Shown piece after piece: positions 46,750 through 57,605 of a stretch of 64,000 nt of DNA. Source of the stretch: Palaemon carinicauda (Eukaryota > Arthropoda > Malacostraca > Decapoda > Palaemonidae); contig NC_090745.1 in the NCBI RefSeq assembly GCF_036898095.1, positions 77,591,699 to 77,655,698 on the forward strand, in the 5' to 3' direction. Position numbers and translations under genes: made by a program. Below the pieces are notes generated by a model. The model was not told where the DNA came from. It was given only the letters and a program-made list of their open reading frames with translations, and ran no database searches. Numbering within the stretch: position 1 is the first letter of the stretch; every line of letters starts with the position of its first letter.

Positions 46750-48592
46750 ATGAATATCCCACCCTTAAATATGGACCCTTCAAATGCTGACTCCCCAACC
46801 CCTGGATTTGCTGACCCCCCCCGGCACTGTTGACGACTTCTGCTACTGTAATTAAGGAAAGTTCTGTTGACGACCTTCGAACTAAAAAGGACCACTCTAC
46901 TGATGTTAAAAAATCTAGCAATTTGGGTAACACAAGGAAACTAAGATTCCTTCATGTTTCCCAAATCCCATTAGAGACAAATTATGATGATATATATAGA
47001 GCATTTGAGTGCTATGGATTGATAAAGGAAATAAGGATGAGACTTGGAGATGAAAAATGGGACTCTTGGATACCTTTTGAAAGTCATGATGAAGCGTTTA
47101 ATGCCATAAGTAATAGTAGTATCAAAATTAACGAATTGAACATTATGGGAGCTCTTTGTGATAAGGTCCCAAAGGAATTGGATGTGTACAAACCTGCTGA
47201 TTGGTTTGAAAAAGATAGAAATGTACCCATGCCTTCACAGAGAAAACCCAAACCACCAATGTGGCTCTTAGCTGAACCTAAAGGGATAATAGGAAATTAT
47301 TTTAAGATATGTAAGTTTATCCAAAAAAAAGTAGGAACCATAGCACCTGGAGATATATCTCGTTTTGGGAAGAATAGTTATCTCATCCATGCCAAATCTT
47401 CGACTCAGTCTGCAATACTGTCTAACTTACAGACAGGCAGTGATGAAATTACATTGGAAATGAAACCTCATCTAAATTTCAGTTATGGAAGGGGAGTGGT
47501 CTTTAATAAGGACCTGTACGAATTTACAGAGGAGGAGATACTTTCTATGTGTCCATTAAATGTATGGAAAGTGCATAAGGTTCCTGGAACTTCAATGATT
47601 ATACTTACTTCCCAGGATGCTGATGTACCTTTCCATATTTTTATTGAAAATGAAAGGATTAAAGTTCGGCCTTTCAAACAAAAGCCCCTGCAATTTTTTA
47701 ACTTTTAAATTTGGACACCCATCCAAAGTTTGCAAAAATGGAAAAATGTGTGGTATTTGCTCCCAAACTTATCATGGAGAATGTACACTTGAGGCCAGGT
47801 GTTCAAATTGCAATTTGAATCATAAATCAACTGATAGGAGATGCGAACTGTATAAGTTGGAGGAAGCTGCCCTAAACAAATCAAGTTTAGAACACATAAG
47901 TGTGGGACATGCAAAAAGACTTGAATAAATCAACCAGCTATGCAAAGGCCTTAAAATCAAAGGTAAATTTACCACATGAGACAGCAACCCCACCTAGCAC
48001 TGCCAGTAATCCTAAGAAAAGAAATACAACCTCGGATAATAAAGTATTGCATGACAAGGTAATCATATTGCCTTCTGAGGCTCTGCCACAGCGTATTAAA
48101 AATGGGTCATTACCCATTTCTGTACAGCCTTCGTCCCCCATTACCAACAATAGTACTAACCTCTCCCAGGCCATGTCCTTGCCTGATTTGATGGAGATGC
48201 CACCTGACACCAAGTTACCAGGTGCACCTGTATTGGGGAAGGTGCAAAAACCTGGTAGCTCAAAACCTACTAGCTCAAAACCTACTAATCGGAAAAGAGA
48301 GAGACCTCCATCTCTCTCGCCCCCTTCCATAAGAAATATCAAAATTACGACGTCAAATAAATATGATGATTTGTCTGTTGATATTTCTGATCTGGAAGTC
48401 AATTTAAATAAATCGGAAATTCAAGTGGAGGTCCACCAACCTCCTCAACAATCAGATCAAAAAGACAAAAAGAAAATCATAAATGCTGAACCCAATCTAT
48501 CAAGACCCTCTTTAATAAAACCACCTAAATATAGTGTTAGATCAAAAACTGCTAATGGGAAGACTCCATCCAAGGGGTCTACCAAATTATAA
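46750..48592 (+). pseudogene. LINE L1 ORF1 (Gag-like, RRM and CCHC knuckles), frameshifted
   Basis: The likely ATG is at 46750. The frame breaks at a run of eight C (46815-46822). An RRM-like region follows (RKLRFLHVSQIPLETNYDDI, AFECYGLIKEIRMRL) in the frame ending at 47708. The frame then shifts again: knuckles CGICSQTYHGEC and CSNCNLNHKSTDRRC are preceded by a degenerate first one (CNFLTFKFGHPSKVC), in the frame ending at 47928. A third shift leads to a Ser/Pro/Lys-rich tail (47900-48592) starting near KSTSYAKALKSK. ORF1 proteins of this type coat the LINE RNA. Length would be about 610 residues. Confidence 0.8.
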
Positions 48593-50452
48593 ACCATACA
48601 TTTTTCCTCCATTTTGCAATGGAATTGTCAGGGTTTAAGGGCCAAATATGAAGAACTTAAGCTCCTTATTCATGAGCATTCCCCCATAATTATTTGTCTA
48701 CAGGAGAGCAAACTTGATCATAATACCCCCTGTCCTCTCGAACATATTAGTTATAGGACACCATATGATCACCGTGGGGAGCCATGGCGGAAGTCTCATA
48801 TACGTTCGTCGAGATGTTCCCCAAGTTTCTCTGTCTATTCGTACACCTCTGCAGGCAGTGGTTGTACAGATTGACATAGGGCGAAAATATACAATTTGTT
48901 CTCTGTACTTGCCTCCAAATGATAACATTTTGTATGATAACTTAGTGGAGGTGATTCAACAACTCCCTCAACCTTTTCTTTTACTTGGAGATTTGAATGG
49001 TAGACATCCTTTGTGGGGTGATGTTTTAGCAAACACGAGGGGAAATATCATATCATCAATCGTGGAAAATGAAGATGTGGGACTCCTTAATACAGGAGAG
49101 CCCACACACTTTCATGTCCAGACAGGTACCTTGTCATGTATTGACCTATCAATCGTAAGCTCTAATTGCCTTCTCGACTTTGATTGGAGAACATTAGATG
49201 ATTGGCATACTAGTGATCATGCACCAATCATTATAAACACCAACAATGGTCCACCTTTACAGGGATCGCCACGATGGACTCTTGACAAGGCGGACTTGGA
49301 TAAATTTCGTGAGCTAAGCGAAATTGAGGGGGATGCAGGACAAGTTGAAAATATCGATGATGCCATAGACTTACTGAATGGAACTCTCCATACAGCAGGA
49401 GTCAATTCAATTCCCAAAACAACAGGGTTATTCAAACGACGACCAGTCCCGTGGTGGTCCTCAGAACTAACTGCCCTCCACAGAGCCACAAGAAGATCTC
49501 TAACACGATTGCGTAGACGCAGAACTGATGAGAATTTAATTATATACAAGAAATGTAGAGCACAGTTCCGTCGTGCCATGAAAGATGCAAGGCGCCAGTC
49601 TTGGATGTCTTTTGTTTCCTCCATTAACAGTAGAACACCACCATCTTCTGTGTGGAGGAAAGTTAAAAAGATAGCGGGCAAATTCACCCCCAACCCAGTA
49701 TGTAACTGAAGCAAATGATGTTAGCAATGCCCTGGCTAATCATTTTTCAAATGTATCCAGCAAGTGTGAAGGAGCCCCTGGTCACCAGTATAGGAGCACT
49801 GAAGAAAAGAAAATTTTAAATTTTGCAACAAGAAGGGAAGAGTCGTATAATTCTCCTTTCACTGAAAGAGAATTTGATTCCGCACTTGCTCATTGCAATG
49901 ATACAGCCCCTGGACCCGATGGAATTCCATATGCAATGATTAAACATGTACATTTTAATACAAAGCTATTTATTTTAAGTATTATTAATAGAATATGGCA
50001 TGATCATAGTTACCCAAGTGTTTGGGAACTAGCCATTATTTTAGCCTTTTTAAAACCCGGTAAAGACAAGTTTTTAGCAGCAAACTATCGTCCTATTGCA
50101 TTGACATCTTGTTTATGTAAAATCATGGAGAAGATGGTCAATGCAAGGCTGAGGTGGTACCTTGAAAAGAAAGGTATTTTATCACCGATTCAATGTGGAT
50201 TCCGAAAAAGGCACTCAACGACTGATGTGTTGATACGACTTGAGTCTTCTATTTGTGAAGCCTTTGCTTCCAAACAGCACCATTTGTGAAGCCTTTGCTT
50301 CCAAACAGCACCATGTTACAGTATTTTTTGACCTTGAAAAGGCATATGATACCACATGGAGATATGGTATTCTTAAAACCATTCATGAATTGGGATTGAG
50401 AGGAGAGCTGCCACTATTTATTCAGGCATTTCTTTCACGTAGAGTTTTTTAA
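48593..50452 (+). pseudogene. LINE L1 ORF2, endonuclease and N-terminal RT
   Basis: The endonuclease starts LQWNCQGLRAKYEELKLL with IICLQES (catalytic Glu), shifts frame near 48785, and continues GSLIYVRRDVPQ, LLLGDLNGRHPLWGD and WHTSDHAPIII (Asp-His of the active site). The linker ends with a 26 bp deletion near 49699. RT begins APGPDGIPYAMIK, ILAFLKPGKDKFLAANYRPI and LSPIQCGFRKRHSTTDVLIR. A 31 bp tandem duplication near 50251-50312 shifts the frame before FFDLEKAYDTTWRYGIL. A TAA at 50450-50452 ends it. ORF2 has no ATG after the ORF1 stop; both are in the same frame at that point. Confidence 0.85.
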
Positions 50453-52306
50453 GTGAGAGTGGGGGAAACTCTATCAGAGAGTAAGTGCCAGGAAGAAGGA
50501 GTTCCTCAGGGTAGTGTGCTGAGTGTAACCCTTTTTGCACTAGCAATTAATGGGATATCCTCAGCCATTCCCCAGGATGTTCTCTCAACATTATTTGTGG
50601 ATGATCTCTCAATATCATTTGCTGGCACTAGAATGGCAATGGTTGAGAGAAAAATCCAACTCTCAATTGATAAAAATATCCAGTGGGCTGACATGAATGG
50701 ATTTAAGTTCTCGACAAGTAAAACTACCATTGTCCATTTTTGTCGTATCCGGGGAGTACATCCAGACCCGGATATATACATTAAAGGTCAACGGATACCA
50801 TGTGTATCGGAAACCAAATTTTTAGGTTTGATATTTGACTGTAGACTTACATGGGTTTCTCACCTAAAAGCGCTAAAAGCTAAATGTGTTGAAGCTCTGA
50901 ATATCTTAAAAGTATTGTCCCATACATCATGGGGGGCAGACCGCAATACTATTTTAAAATTATACAAGGCCTTGATTTTTTCCAAAATTAGTTATGGTTG
51001 TGAGGTATATTCTTCAGCCACCCCAAGCCGGTTAAAAATATTAGACTCGATACATCATGCAGGTATTAGATTGTCTACTGGAGCTTTTAAAACCTCGCCT
51101 ATCCCAAGTCTCCTTGTTGATGCTGGAGAGTTACCTCTAGACCTTTACCGAATGTCTTCCATTCTTCGGTATTGGTTTAGATTGCAAAGACTCCCCAACT
51201 CTCTAGCCTTTCAGACTGCAAGCCTTGTAAGACACGCATCATACTTTGAGTTGCACCCAAAATCTCCTCAACCTTATGGCTTTCGGGTGAAACGATTATT
51301 AAATAGTCTGGATATAATTAGAAATAAGGTACTTCCATTCAAGGTATCATCAACGCCTCCATGGAAGTTACCAGAGATATCTTTTTGTAAATATTTTATT
51401 GGAGATGAGAAGAATATGTCAGACCTAGAAGCCAGGTCTCTTTTTAATGAACATGTTAAAGAACATAGAGGATCAACTTTTATCTATACTGATGGCTCCA
51501 AATCTGATGCTGGCGTTGGATTTGGAGTACATAGTAATGGTTTTAATTGTAGAGGTGCACTTCCTCTGACCGCTTCTATATTTACTGCCGAACTGTATGG
51601 CATATTAACCGCTATTGAGAAAATAGCGTTGGAGGAGGAGGGTAATTTTATAATTTTCAGTGAAGCAAGGAGTGTCCTTCAAGCTATGGAAGTTTTTAAT
51701 TCTAATAACCCTCTAGTTTTAAAGATTTTAGAATGGCTCTTCCTTATTGGTCGGAGAGGTATAACAGTTCAATTTTGTTGTGTTCCAGCACATGTAGGTG
51801 TGTCCGGGAATGAGAAGGCAGATTCACTGGCTAAGGAGGCTGCATCCGAGTTGCTGCCAAGAAGGTATCCCATTCCCTGTAATGATTTCTTACCTGACAT
51901 CAAGACATTGGTTTGCAATAAATGGCAACAGCAATGGGATAGTCAAGATGGCAATAAAATGAGGGAAGTAACAAATGACATATCTCCTTGGAGGTATAAT
52001 ATGATGCCCCTAAAATGGGAGACTTCTCTTTGTCGTCTCCGTATTGGTCACACTCGGTTGACACATGAGTTTCTGCTGAAAGGCCAACACCAACCGTATT
52101 GTGACAACTGTTTAGTACCTCTAACAGTAAGGCATTTGTTGACCGAATGCCCCAATTATAACAACTTGCGGAATAGATATTTGTTTGAGGCTCGAGGTGA
52201 GGGTGGCAGGTTCATCCTTGCCAAGATTCTTGGAAATGATGTGTCCTACCATGCATGTGGCATTTTTAGATTTCTTTCAGAAGCAGGTCTTCTGAAAAAT
52301 ATTTAA
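50453..52306 (+). CDS. LINE L1 ORF2, C-terminal RT, RNase H and CCHC (617 codons open)
   Basis: An uninterrupted frame contains EEGVPQGSVLSVTLFALAIN, the RT catalytic box STLFVDDLSISFAG, and the thumb region. RNase H follows with TFIYTDGSKSDAGVGFGV, AELYGILTAIEKIA, IIFSEARSVLQAM and FCCVPAHVGVSGNEKADSLA. The C-terminal finger is YCDNCLVPLTVRHLLTECP. Compared with copies 1 and 4, two RNase H positions differ: FSEARS for FSDARS (Asp to Glu) and CVPAH for WVPAH. It is the 3' part of ORF2 and not a separate gene; the upstream stop lies where other copies have CAA (Gln). Confidence 0.88.
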   Translation: MRVGETLSESKCQEEGVPQGSVLSVTLFALAINGISSAIPQDVLSTLFVDDLSISFAGTRMAMVERKIQLSIDKNIQWADMNGFKFSTSKTTIVHFCRIRGVHPDPDIYIKGQRIPCVSETKFLGLIFDCRLTWVSHLKALKAKCVEALNILKVLSHTSWGADRNTILKLYKALIFSKISYGCEVYSSATPSRLKILDSIHHAGIRLSTGAFKTSPIPSLLVDAGELPLDLYRMSSILRYWFRLQRLPNSLAFQTASLVRHASYFELHPKSPQPYGFRVKRLLNSLDIIRNKVLPFKVSSTPPWKLPEISFCKYFIGDEKNMSDLEARSLFNEHVKEHRGSTFIYTDGSKSDAGVGFGVHSNGFNCRGALPLTASIFTAELYGILTAIEKIALEEEGNFIIFSEARSVLQAMEVFNSNNPLVLKILEWLFLIGRRGITVQFCCVPAHVGVSGNEKADSLAKEAASELLPRRYPIPCNDFLPDIKTLVCNKWQQQWDSQDGNKMREVTNDISPWRYNMMPLKWETSLCRLRIGHTRLTHEFLLKGQHQPYCDNCLVPLTVRHLLTECPNYNNLRNRYLFEARGEGGRFILAKILGNDVSYHACGIFRFLSEAGLLKNI

Positions 52307-52452
52307 CTTTTATGACATTCAATTTTTATGATTTTAATTGAATACTCTTTAATTTTTTATTTTATTTCATTTTTTATTTTTGTATACATAAATTAAATGT
52401 TACCGGCGTCAATGACCTTAGATGTCAGGATGCCTGAAAACTTTAAGTCATT
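52307..52452 (+). other. LINE L1 3' UTR and tail
   Basis: It contains GGCGTCAATGACCTTAGATG and TCAGGATGCCTGAAAACTTT, conserved in all copies, and ends with a short AAGTCATT tail. This end is probably the RT recognition and priming region. Confidence 0.75.
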
Positions 52453-54976
52453 CATTTAACAGTTAGGTTCCGACTTCGTTAAAGCCTCTGGTGGCATGGT
52501 TTGAAGTGACCTGGCCTTTCATTTGAAGGGGCTAAGGTTTTATCCCAAGTATGAGGTAGTAATTTATTTTTATTTAGGCAGGATATTTTGTTGATTTTCA
52601 TCCATATTGACTCATTAGGGGTAATTGGAATTGAATACTATCAATTTTGTCATCTGGTGTTTCTGGAGGTCGGGGAAAACTGGCTGGTAAGAGATTGATG
52701 TCTCTCCGGGTAGATCCTGAAATACAGTTAGGAGTTAAGTTCTGATTTCTTTTGCGCTTCTGGTGGCATGGTTGGGAGCGATCTGGCCTCTCATCTGAAG
52801 GGGCTAGGGTTCGATCGCAAGTGTGAGGTAGAAATTTATTTCAATTTGAGCACGATATTGTGTTGATTATCATCCATATTGAATTATTAGTGGTAATTCG
52901 AATTAAGTTCTATTAATTGTCACCTGGTGGGCCAGAAGGCCGGGAAAACTCACTGGTACGAGACTGATGTCTTGCCATGGTAAATCCTGAACTGAAGTTT
53001 TCAGTTATGTTTCTACTTCTAATGAGCTTCTGGTGGCATGGTTGGAAGGGTTATGGCTTTGCATTTGAAGGGAATAGGGTTGATATTAAGGACGATGTAG
53101 AAATTTATTTCTAATATGGACTCATTGGGGTTTTTCGAATTAAACACTATCAATTGTGTCACCTGGTGTTCTGGGAGGTCAGGGAAAACTTGCTGGCAAG
53201 AGGATAATGTCTCGCCAGGTAAATCCTGAACTGTTGTTAGTAGTTAGGTTCCGACTTCTTTTGACCCTCTTGTGGCATGGCTGGAAGCGACTTGGACTTC
53301 CATTTGAAGAAACTTGGGTTTGATCCCAAGTATGAGGTAGAAATTTATTTCTATTTGAGCACAATATGATAATGATTTTCATACATAGTGACTCATTATG
53401 GGTAATTAGGATTAAATGCTATCAATTTTGACACTTGGTGGGCCAGGAAGTCTGGGAAAACTCGCTGGTAAGAGACTGATGTCTTGCCCTGGTAAATCCT
53501 GATCAGTAGTTAGCAGTTAGGTTCCGACATCTTTTGAGCCCCTGGTGACATGGTTGGAGGCGTCCTGGCCTTTCATTTGAAGGGGCTAGGGTTCGTTCCC
53601 AAGTATGAGGTTGAAATGTATTTCTGAGCACGATATTGTGTTGATTTCCATCCCTATTTACTCTTTAGGGGTAATTTCAATTAAATGCTATCAATTGTGT
53701 TACTTGGTGGGCCGGGAGGTCGGGGAAAACTTGCTGGTAAGAGACTGATTTCTTGACAGGTAAATTTTGAACTGCAGTTAGTAGTTAGGTTCCGATTTCT
53801 TTTGAGCCTCTGGTGGCATGGCTCGAAGAAACCTGGCCTTCATTTGAAGGAGCTAGGGTTTGAGCCCAAGTATGAGGTAGAAATTTATTTATATTTGAGG
53901 TCGGTATTGTGTTGACTTTCATTTATATTGACTCATTAAGGGTAATTCTACTTAAATGTTTTCAATTGTGTCAGTTGGTGTTCCGAGAGGTCGGGAAAAA
54001 ACTTGCTAGTAAGAGACTGATGTCTCGCCAGCTATTTCCTGAACTGCGGTTGACAGTTAGGTTCTTACTTCTTTTGAGCATCTGTTAGCATGGTTGGAAG
54101 CGACCTGCACTTTCATTTGAAGGGGCTAGGGTTTGATCCCATGTATGAGGTAAAAATTCATTTTATTTGAATAGGATATTTTGTTGATATTCATCCATAT
54201 TGACTCATTATGGGTAATTGGAATTAAATGCTATTAATTGTGTCATCTGGTGTTCTGGGAGGTCGGGGAAAACTCGTTGGTAGAGACTGATGTCGCACCG
54301 GGTAGATCCTGAAATGCAGTTAGCTACTGACTTTTTTTTGAGCATCTGTTGGCATGGCTGGAAGCAGCCTGGACTTTCATTTTAAGGGGTTAGGGTTCAT
54401 TCCCAAGCGTGGGGGAGAAATTTATTTCTATTTGAGCACGATATTGTGTTGATTTCCATACATATTGTGACTCATTAGGGGTAATTGGAATTGAATGCTA
54501 TCAATTTTGTCACCTGGTGGGCCGGAGTCTGGGAAAACTTGCTGGTAAGAGATTGATGTCTCCCCAGGTAAATCCTGAACGGCAGTTAGCAGTTAGGTTC
54601 CGATTTCTTTGGAGCCTCTGGTGCATGGCTGGAAGCGACCTGTCCTTTCATTTGAAGGAGCTAGGTTTCGATCCCAAGTATGAGGTAGAAATTTATTTCT
54701 ATTTGAGCACGATATTGCGTCCACTTTCATCCGTATTGACTCATTAATGGTAATTCGAATTAAATGCTATCAATTGTTTCACCTAGTGTTGCGGGAGGTC
54801 GGGAAAAACTCGCTGGTACATGACTGATGTCTTGCCAGGTAAATCCTGAACTGCAGTTAGCAGTTAAGCTCCGACTGCTTTTGAGCCTCTGGTGGTATGG
54901 CTTGAAGTGACCTCGCTCTTCATATGAAGGAGCTAGGGTTCGATCTCAAGTATGAGGTAGAAATTTATACCTATTT
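52453..54976 (+). repeat. Satellite array, block 3
   Basis: The array resumes after the full-length LINE, starting with the right target duplication (52453-52468). It runs for about nine monomers and stops inside a monomer near 54976 (GAAATTTATACCTATTTGAA), where capsid-like sequence begins. Confidence 0.93.
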
Positions 54977-55848
54977 GAAATTTATATAATTTTATTGAAG
55001 ACAGTTTCCACTGTACTGTTGGGATTTGAAAGTTCCTGATGAAATGCGAGTAAAGTCGAAGGCCTTGGGATGATTTTATTCATATGGAGACTGGCTTCTT
55101 GTAGATGAAACCTAAACTCCTCTACAACTGCGGCTGAATTAATGAATCACGCATTCGGGGCTAATTCCAACTTGATACGAACGTCGATTTTTTCCATCAA
55201 ATATTCATCTACTGAGGCCACATCGAGTACAAGTGGTTGAATAAGATGCAATCCTTCTCTTCTACCTTTAGCAACCCTCTTCTTTTCCATTTTGTTCAAC
55301 TTTGTAAAATAATCGCCTGGTAAAACATTTGAATTATATGTTCCCCTGTAATCTTGGAAAAGATATCCAAGCCGTTCGACTGTTTTGACGGTGTGAAATT
55401 TTGCTGTAGCTAGTAAATTTATGATTGATTAATTGAAATGGGAATCTGATTCTACGAGTCTTTCTCCAATATGAACCTGACTCGACTTGAAGATTGTATT
55501 TGCCTAAGCATTGACGACTACAACATCTACACCATCTCCCAATGTGGTCCCATCAGGTGCCTGAGTTTTAAATATAGTTCCATAGTCAAAATGGCTAAAT
55601 CAATTAGTGTTACTTCTACGCCCCTGATACCAAATTCGAGGTAACGATCAGTTATTGCTCCCCCTGATGTAAGATTTGTTGGGAGGATAAAACGTTTGCT
55701 ATTCAACCACTGATGCTTCCACCACCCGGAAACGATTAGGTCTAGGAAAAGTGTCCACCACCCTACCCGTGTATTTTACGGTTGGGAGTTTATTCCATAC
55801 AAGACCCGCAATTCTAGGCGCCGCCGATGCCATGTTGAATGACTTCAT
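54977..55848 (-). pseudogene. Major capsid protein-like, Polinton/adintovirus type, decayed
   Basis: Read on the minus strand in three frames. The N-terminal part reads PRIAGLVWNKLPTVKYTGRV. After a shift near 55700 it reads KRFILPTNLTSGGAITDRYL and LEFGIRGVEVTLIDLA. After another near 55590 it reads TQAPDGTTLGDGVDVVVVNA, ANTIFKSSQVHIGERLVESD, ERLGYLFQDYRGTYNSN, IDVRIKLELAPNA, and ASLHMNKIIPRPSTLLAF. The pattern and block order resemble the double jelly-roll capsid protein of Polintons and adintoviruses. At least two shifts and three stops, and a 3' cut by the satellite, make it a pseudogene. Family recognition is from memory. Confidence 0.6.
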
Positions 55849-55859
55849 TCAAACACCTA

Positions 55860-56220
55860 TTTTCTTCCCATTTCTTATGCCATTTTTCCTTTTCTTCCTC
55901 CTGCCAGTAACAATACGTCGACCTGTCGATTTTAGTGCCTCTAACCCTCTGTTTTAAGCTTGATTTGAAAAATCTTTTCCCCTATTGTAAATCCCCCATG
56001 ACATTTTGCCCAAATTCAAGGGTAGAGTGTAAACAGACTTTACCACAAAGGGTGCAATGCTTTTAACGAGTTCGGCTCATAGGCTAAAAAGCCCACTTCC
56101 TTGCTGCGAATATCTTGGGGCTATACAAATCTCAATATTCCCTAAAGCACCTCCACGCAGGAGTTTTATTGGGGTGTTGTAAATATGATGCTAAACTCCT
56201 TAGGAGACAGTGGAAGAAAC
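55860..56220 (-). pseudogene. Small basic virion-protein-like remnant
   Basis: Just upstream of the capsid remnant on the minus strand is a frame reading GGALGNIEICIAPRYSQQGS, then AELVKSIAPFVVKSVYTL, and a basic end GLEALKSTGRRIVTGRRKKR. A Gly-rich start, hydrophobic middle and basic tail fit small core or pVI/pX-like proteins of adeno- and Polinton-type viruses. Several stops and a shift break it. The call relies on composition and position. Confidence 0.45.
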
Positions 56221-56569
56221 GCAACCCTCATGGTGCCACAGTGTGGCATAAGCGCTTACTGTGGGATATACCATCTTTTATATAATTGTCTTATTTAGTC
56301 TAATATGGAAGATGCATATTGTGCTGGAATCCTCACGAAAGTGTATGTCCCGTCCTTCTTGGGAATGGATACTGAATGCAATTCCTTTGTCTTTAAAGGG
56401 TAATACACATAATTATGATAACCTCTCGTTTTACTTCCCCACATACTAAAAGTGTCCAACATAACTTTTTATTACCTCCGAAATAGGAACTTTCAACAAT
56501 ATCTGAATAAACGAGGACAAGCTCCACCCCCATTTTGAGGGGAAGGTGGAAAAGGAGCAAGCAAATTAT

Positions 56570-57062
56570 GAGTTTTGATTAGAGGATTACCTGGATTTCT
56601 TTCAGGAATTTGATATGGCTTTTCTGATTCAAATCCTAATGTAGCTCTTATTCTTTTTCCAAATTATAATTTGATGGCTTGAATAGGTCCTTTTCAATAA
56701 ATTGCTTCTTCAGTTTCCAGTCTCTTTGTAAACTTGAATAGCACCCTCCCCCTTTGATAGTCATATTCTAATAGACCATTTGCGGGTATATTTTATTGAT
56801 AAAATCCGAGTGAGAGGATCATCTTCAAAGCGTATGTTAAATCTTCGTTGATACTGGAGACCATATACCCAGCATCAGTGGATCGAATACTTATTCTAGC
56901 TTTGTAAATTTCCTCAGTAGCCAAAGTTATAGTAGGCTTCTGGCCTGCTGATATTCGCACTTTCTTAATAAATATTTCTATTCCTGAATCAACTTCACCA
57001 CTGAGAAGCAAATAAATTTCATTTAGATAATGGATATTAACAAAGGCTACTTCATGCTCCAA
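56570..57062 (-). pseudogene. Penton (minor capsid)-like remnant
   Basis: One minus-strand frame with internal stops reads MEHEVAFVNIHYLNEIY at 57062, then TDAGYMVSSINEDLTYALKM, LLEYDYQRGRVLFKFTKRLE, and RIRATLGFESEKPYQIPERN, ending near 56570. The order (short hydrophobic start, a sheet-rich middle, an LGF motif near the end) fits the penton-like minor capsid protein that lies near the major capsid gene in Polinton-type elements. Three in-frame stops are present. Confidence 0.45.
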
Positions 57063-57269
57063 ATTATGATTAAATTTTTTTACTATTTTAGAGCTTGTTT
57101 GTAAAGCTGTCCGTAATATTTTTAGCGAATATATCCCTATTCCCCAGAGATGTCAGTGTTACAATACGATTGTCTCTAGCCATTGCAAGAAACAGATAAA
57201 TGAAGTGCTTAAGATGAGACAGGTATATTAAAACCAAAATTAACAAACTTTTTTATTAATGAAGCATCT

Positions 57270-57605
57270 GTTAAATGATTATTCTTAATCACAGAATGAG
57301 GAGGCCATTCAACTCAAAGATGCAAGTACAAATGGGGAGTTTTACACCGTAAATGTTTTTTGTCTAAATAAATGAGCAAATTTACTTGAATAAATGAGAA
57401 AATAAGTACATTCAAATACCACCCCTATTATATAATTATTCTCATTCGCAGAATGAGAACATCATTTAACTTGAAGATAAAAAATACTAATGGGCGGCTC
57501 TTACACCGTAAATATTTTTTGTTTAAGCAAATGAGTAAATTTCCTTGAATAAATGAGGTTCTTGTAACAAATAAGAAAATAAGTATGGTACATTCAAATA
57601 CCACC
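57270..57605. repeat. Tandem duplication of about 155-180 bp
   Basis: Two units share ATTATTCT, CGCAGAATGAG / CACAGAATGAG, TTACACCGTAAAT, AAATGAG and ACATTCAAATACCACC. Each ends in the last block, at 57409-57424 and 57591-57606. The second unit has an extra about 25 bp. It separates the penton-like remnant from the upstream remnant. Confidence 0.75.

Larger units (their letters stand above)
45901..52452 (+). mobile_element. Full-length LINE L1 (copy 5), 6552 bp
   Basis: It begins CCCTCTTAATGAGAGAATGC, the same 5' end as copy 4, and is flanked by a perfect 16 bp target duplication. It contains a 5' UTR with a TA microsatellite, ORF1 (RNA-binding, zinc knuckles), and ORF2 (AP-type endonuclease, RT, RNase H, C-terminal CCHC). 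The 3' tail is very short here (AAGTCATT) compared with the AATC runs of other copies. ORF1 and ORF2 carry several breaks, so it is not autonomous. The RNase H suggests the I-like superfamily; the exact clade is undetermined. Confidence 0.92.

Noticed and set aside
48714..49709. 331-codon ORF as a separate host gene
   Set aside because: It contains LLLGDLNGRHPLW and TSDHAPI of the LINE endonuclease and lies inside the LINE with matching flanks.
30008..54976. CRISPR-like or tRNA gene array
   Set aside because: The repeat unit is about 272 bp without unique spacers, and the cloverleaf is incomplete, so it is neither a CRISPR array nor functional tRNA genes.
55751..55957. Plus-strand 68-codon ORF with a hydrophobic stretch (membrane-protein-like)
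   Set aside because: It is antisense to the Lys/Arg-rich part of the capsid-block remnants, which explains the Phe/Leu runs.
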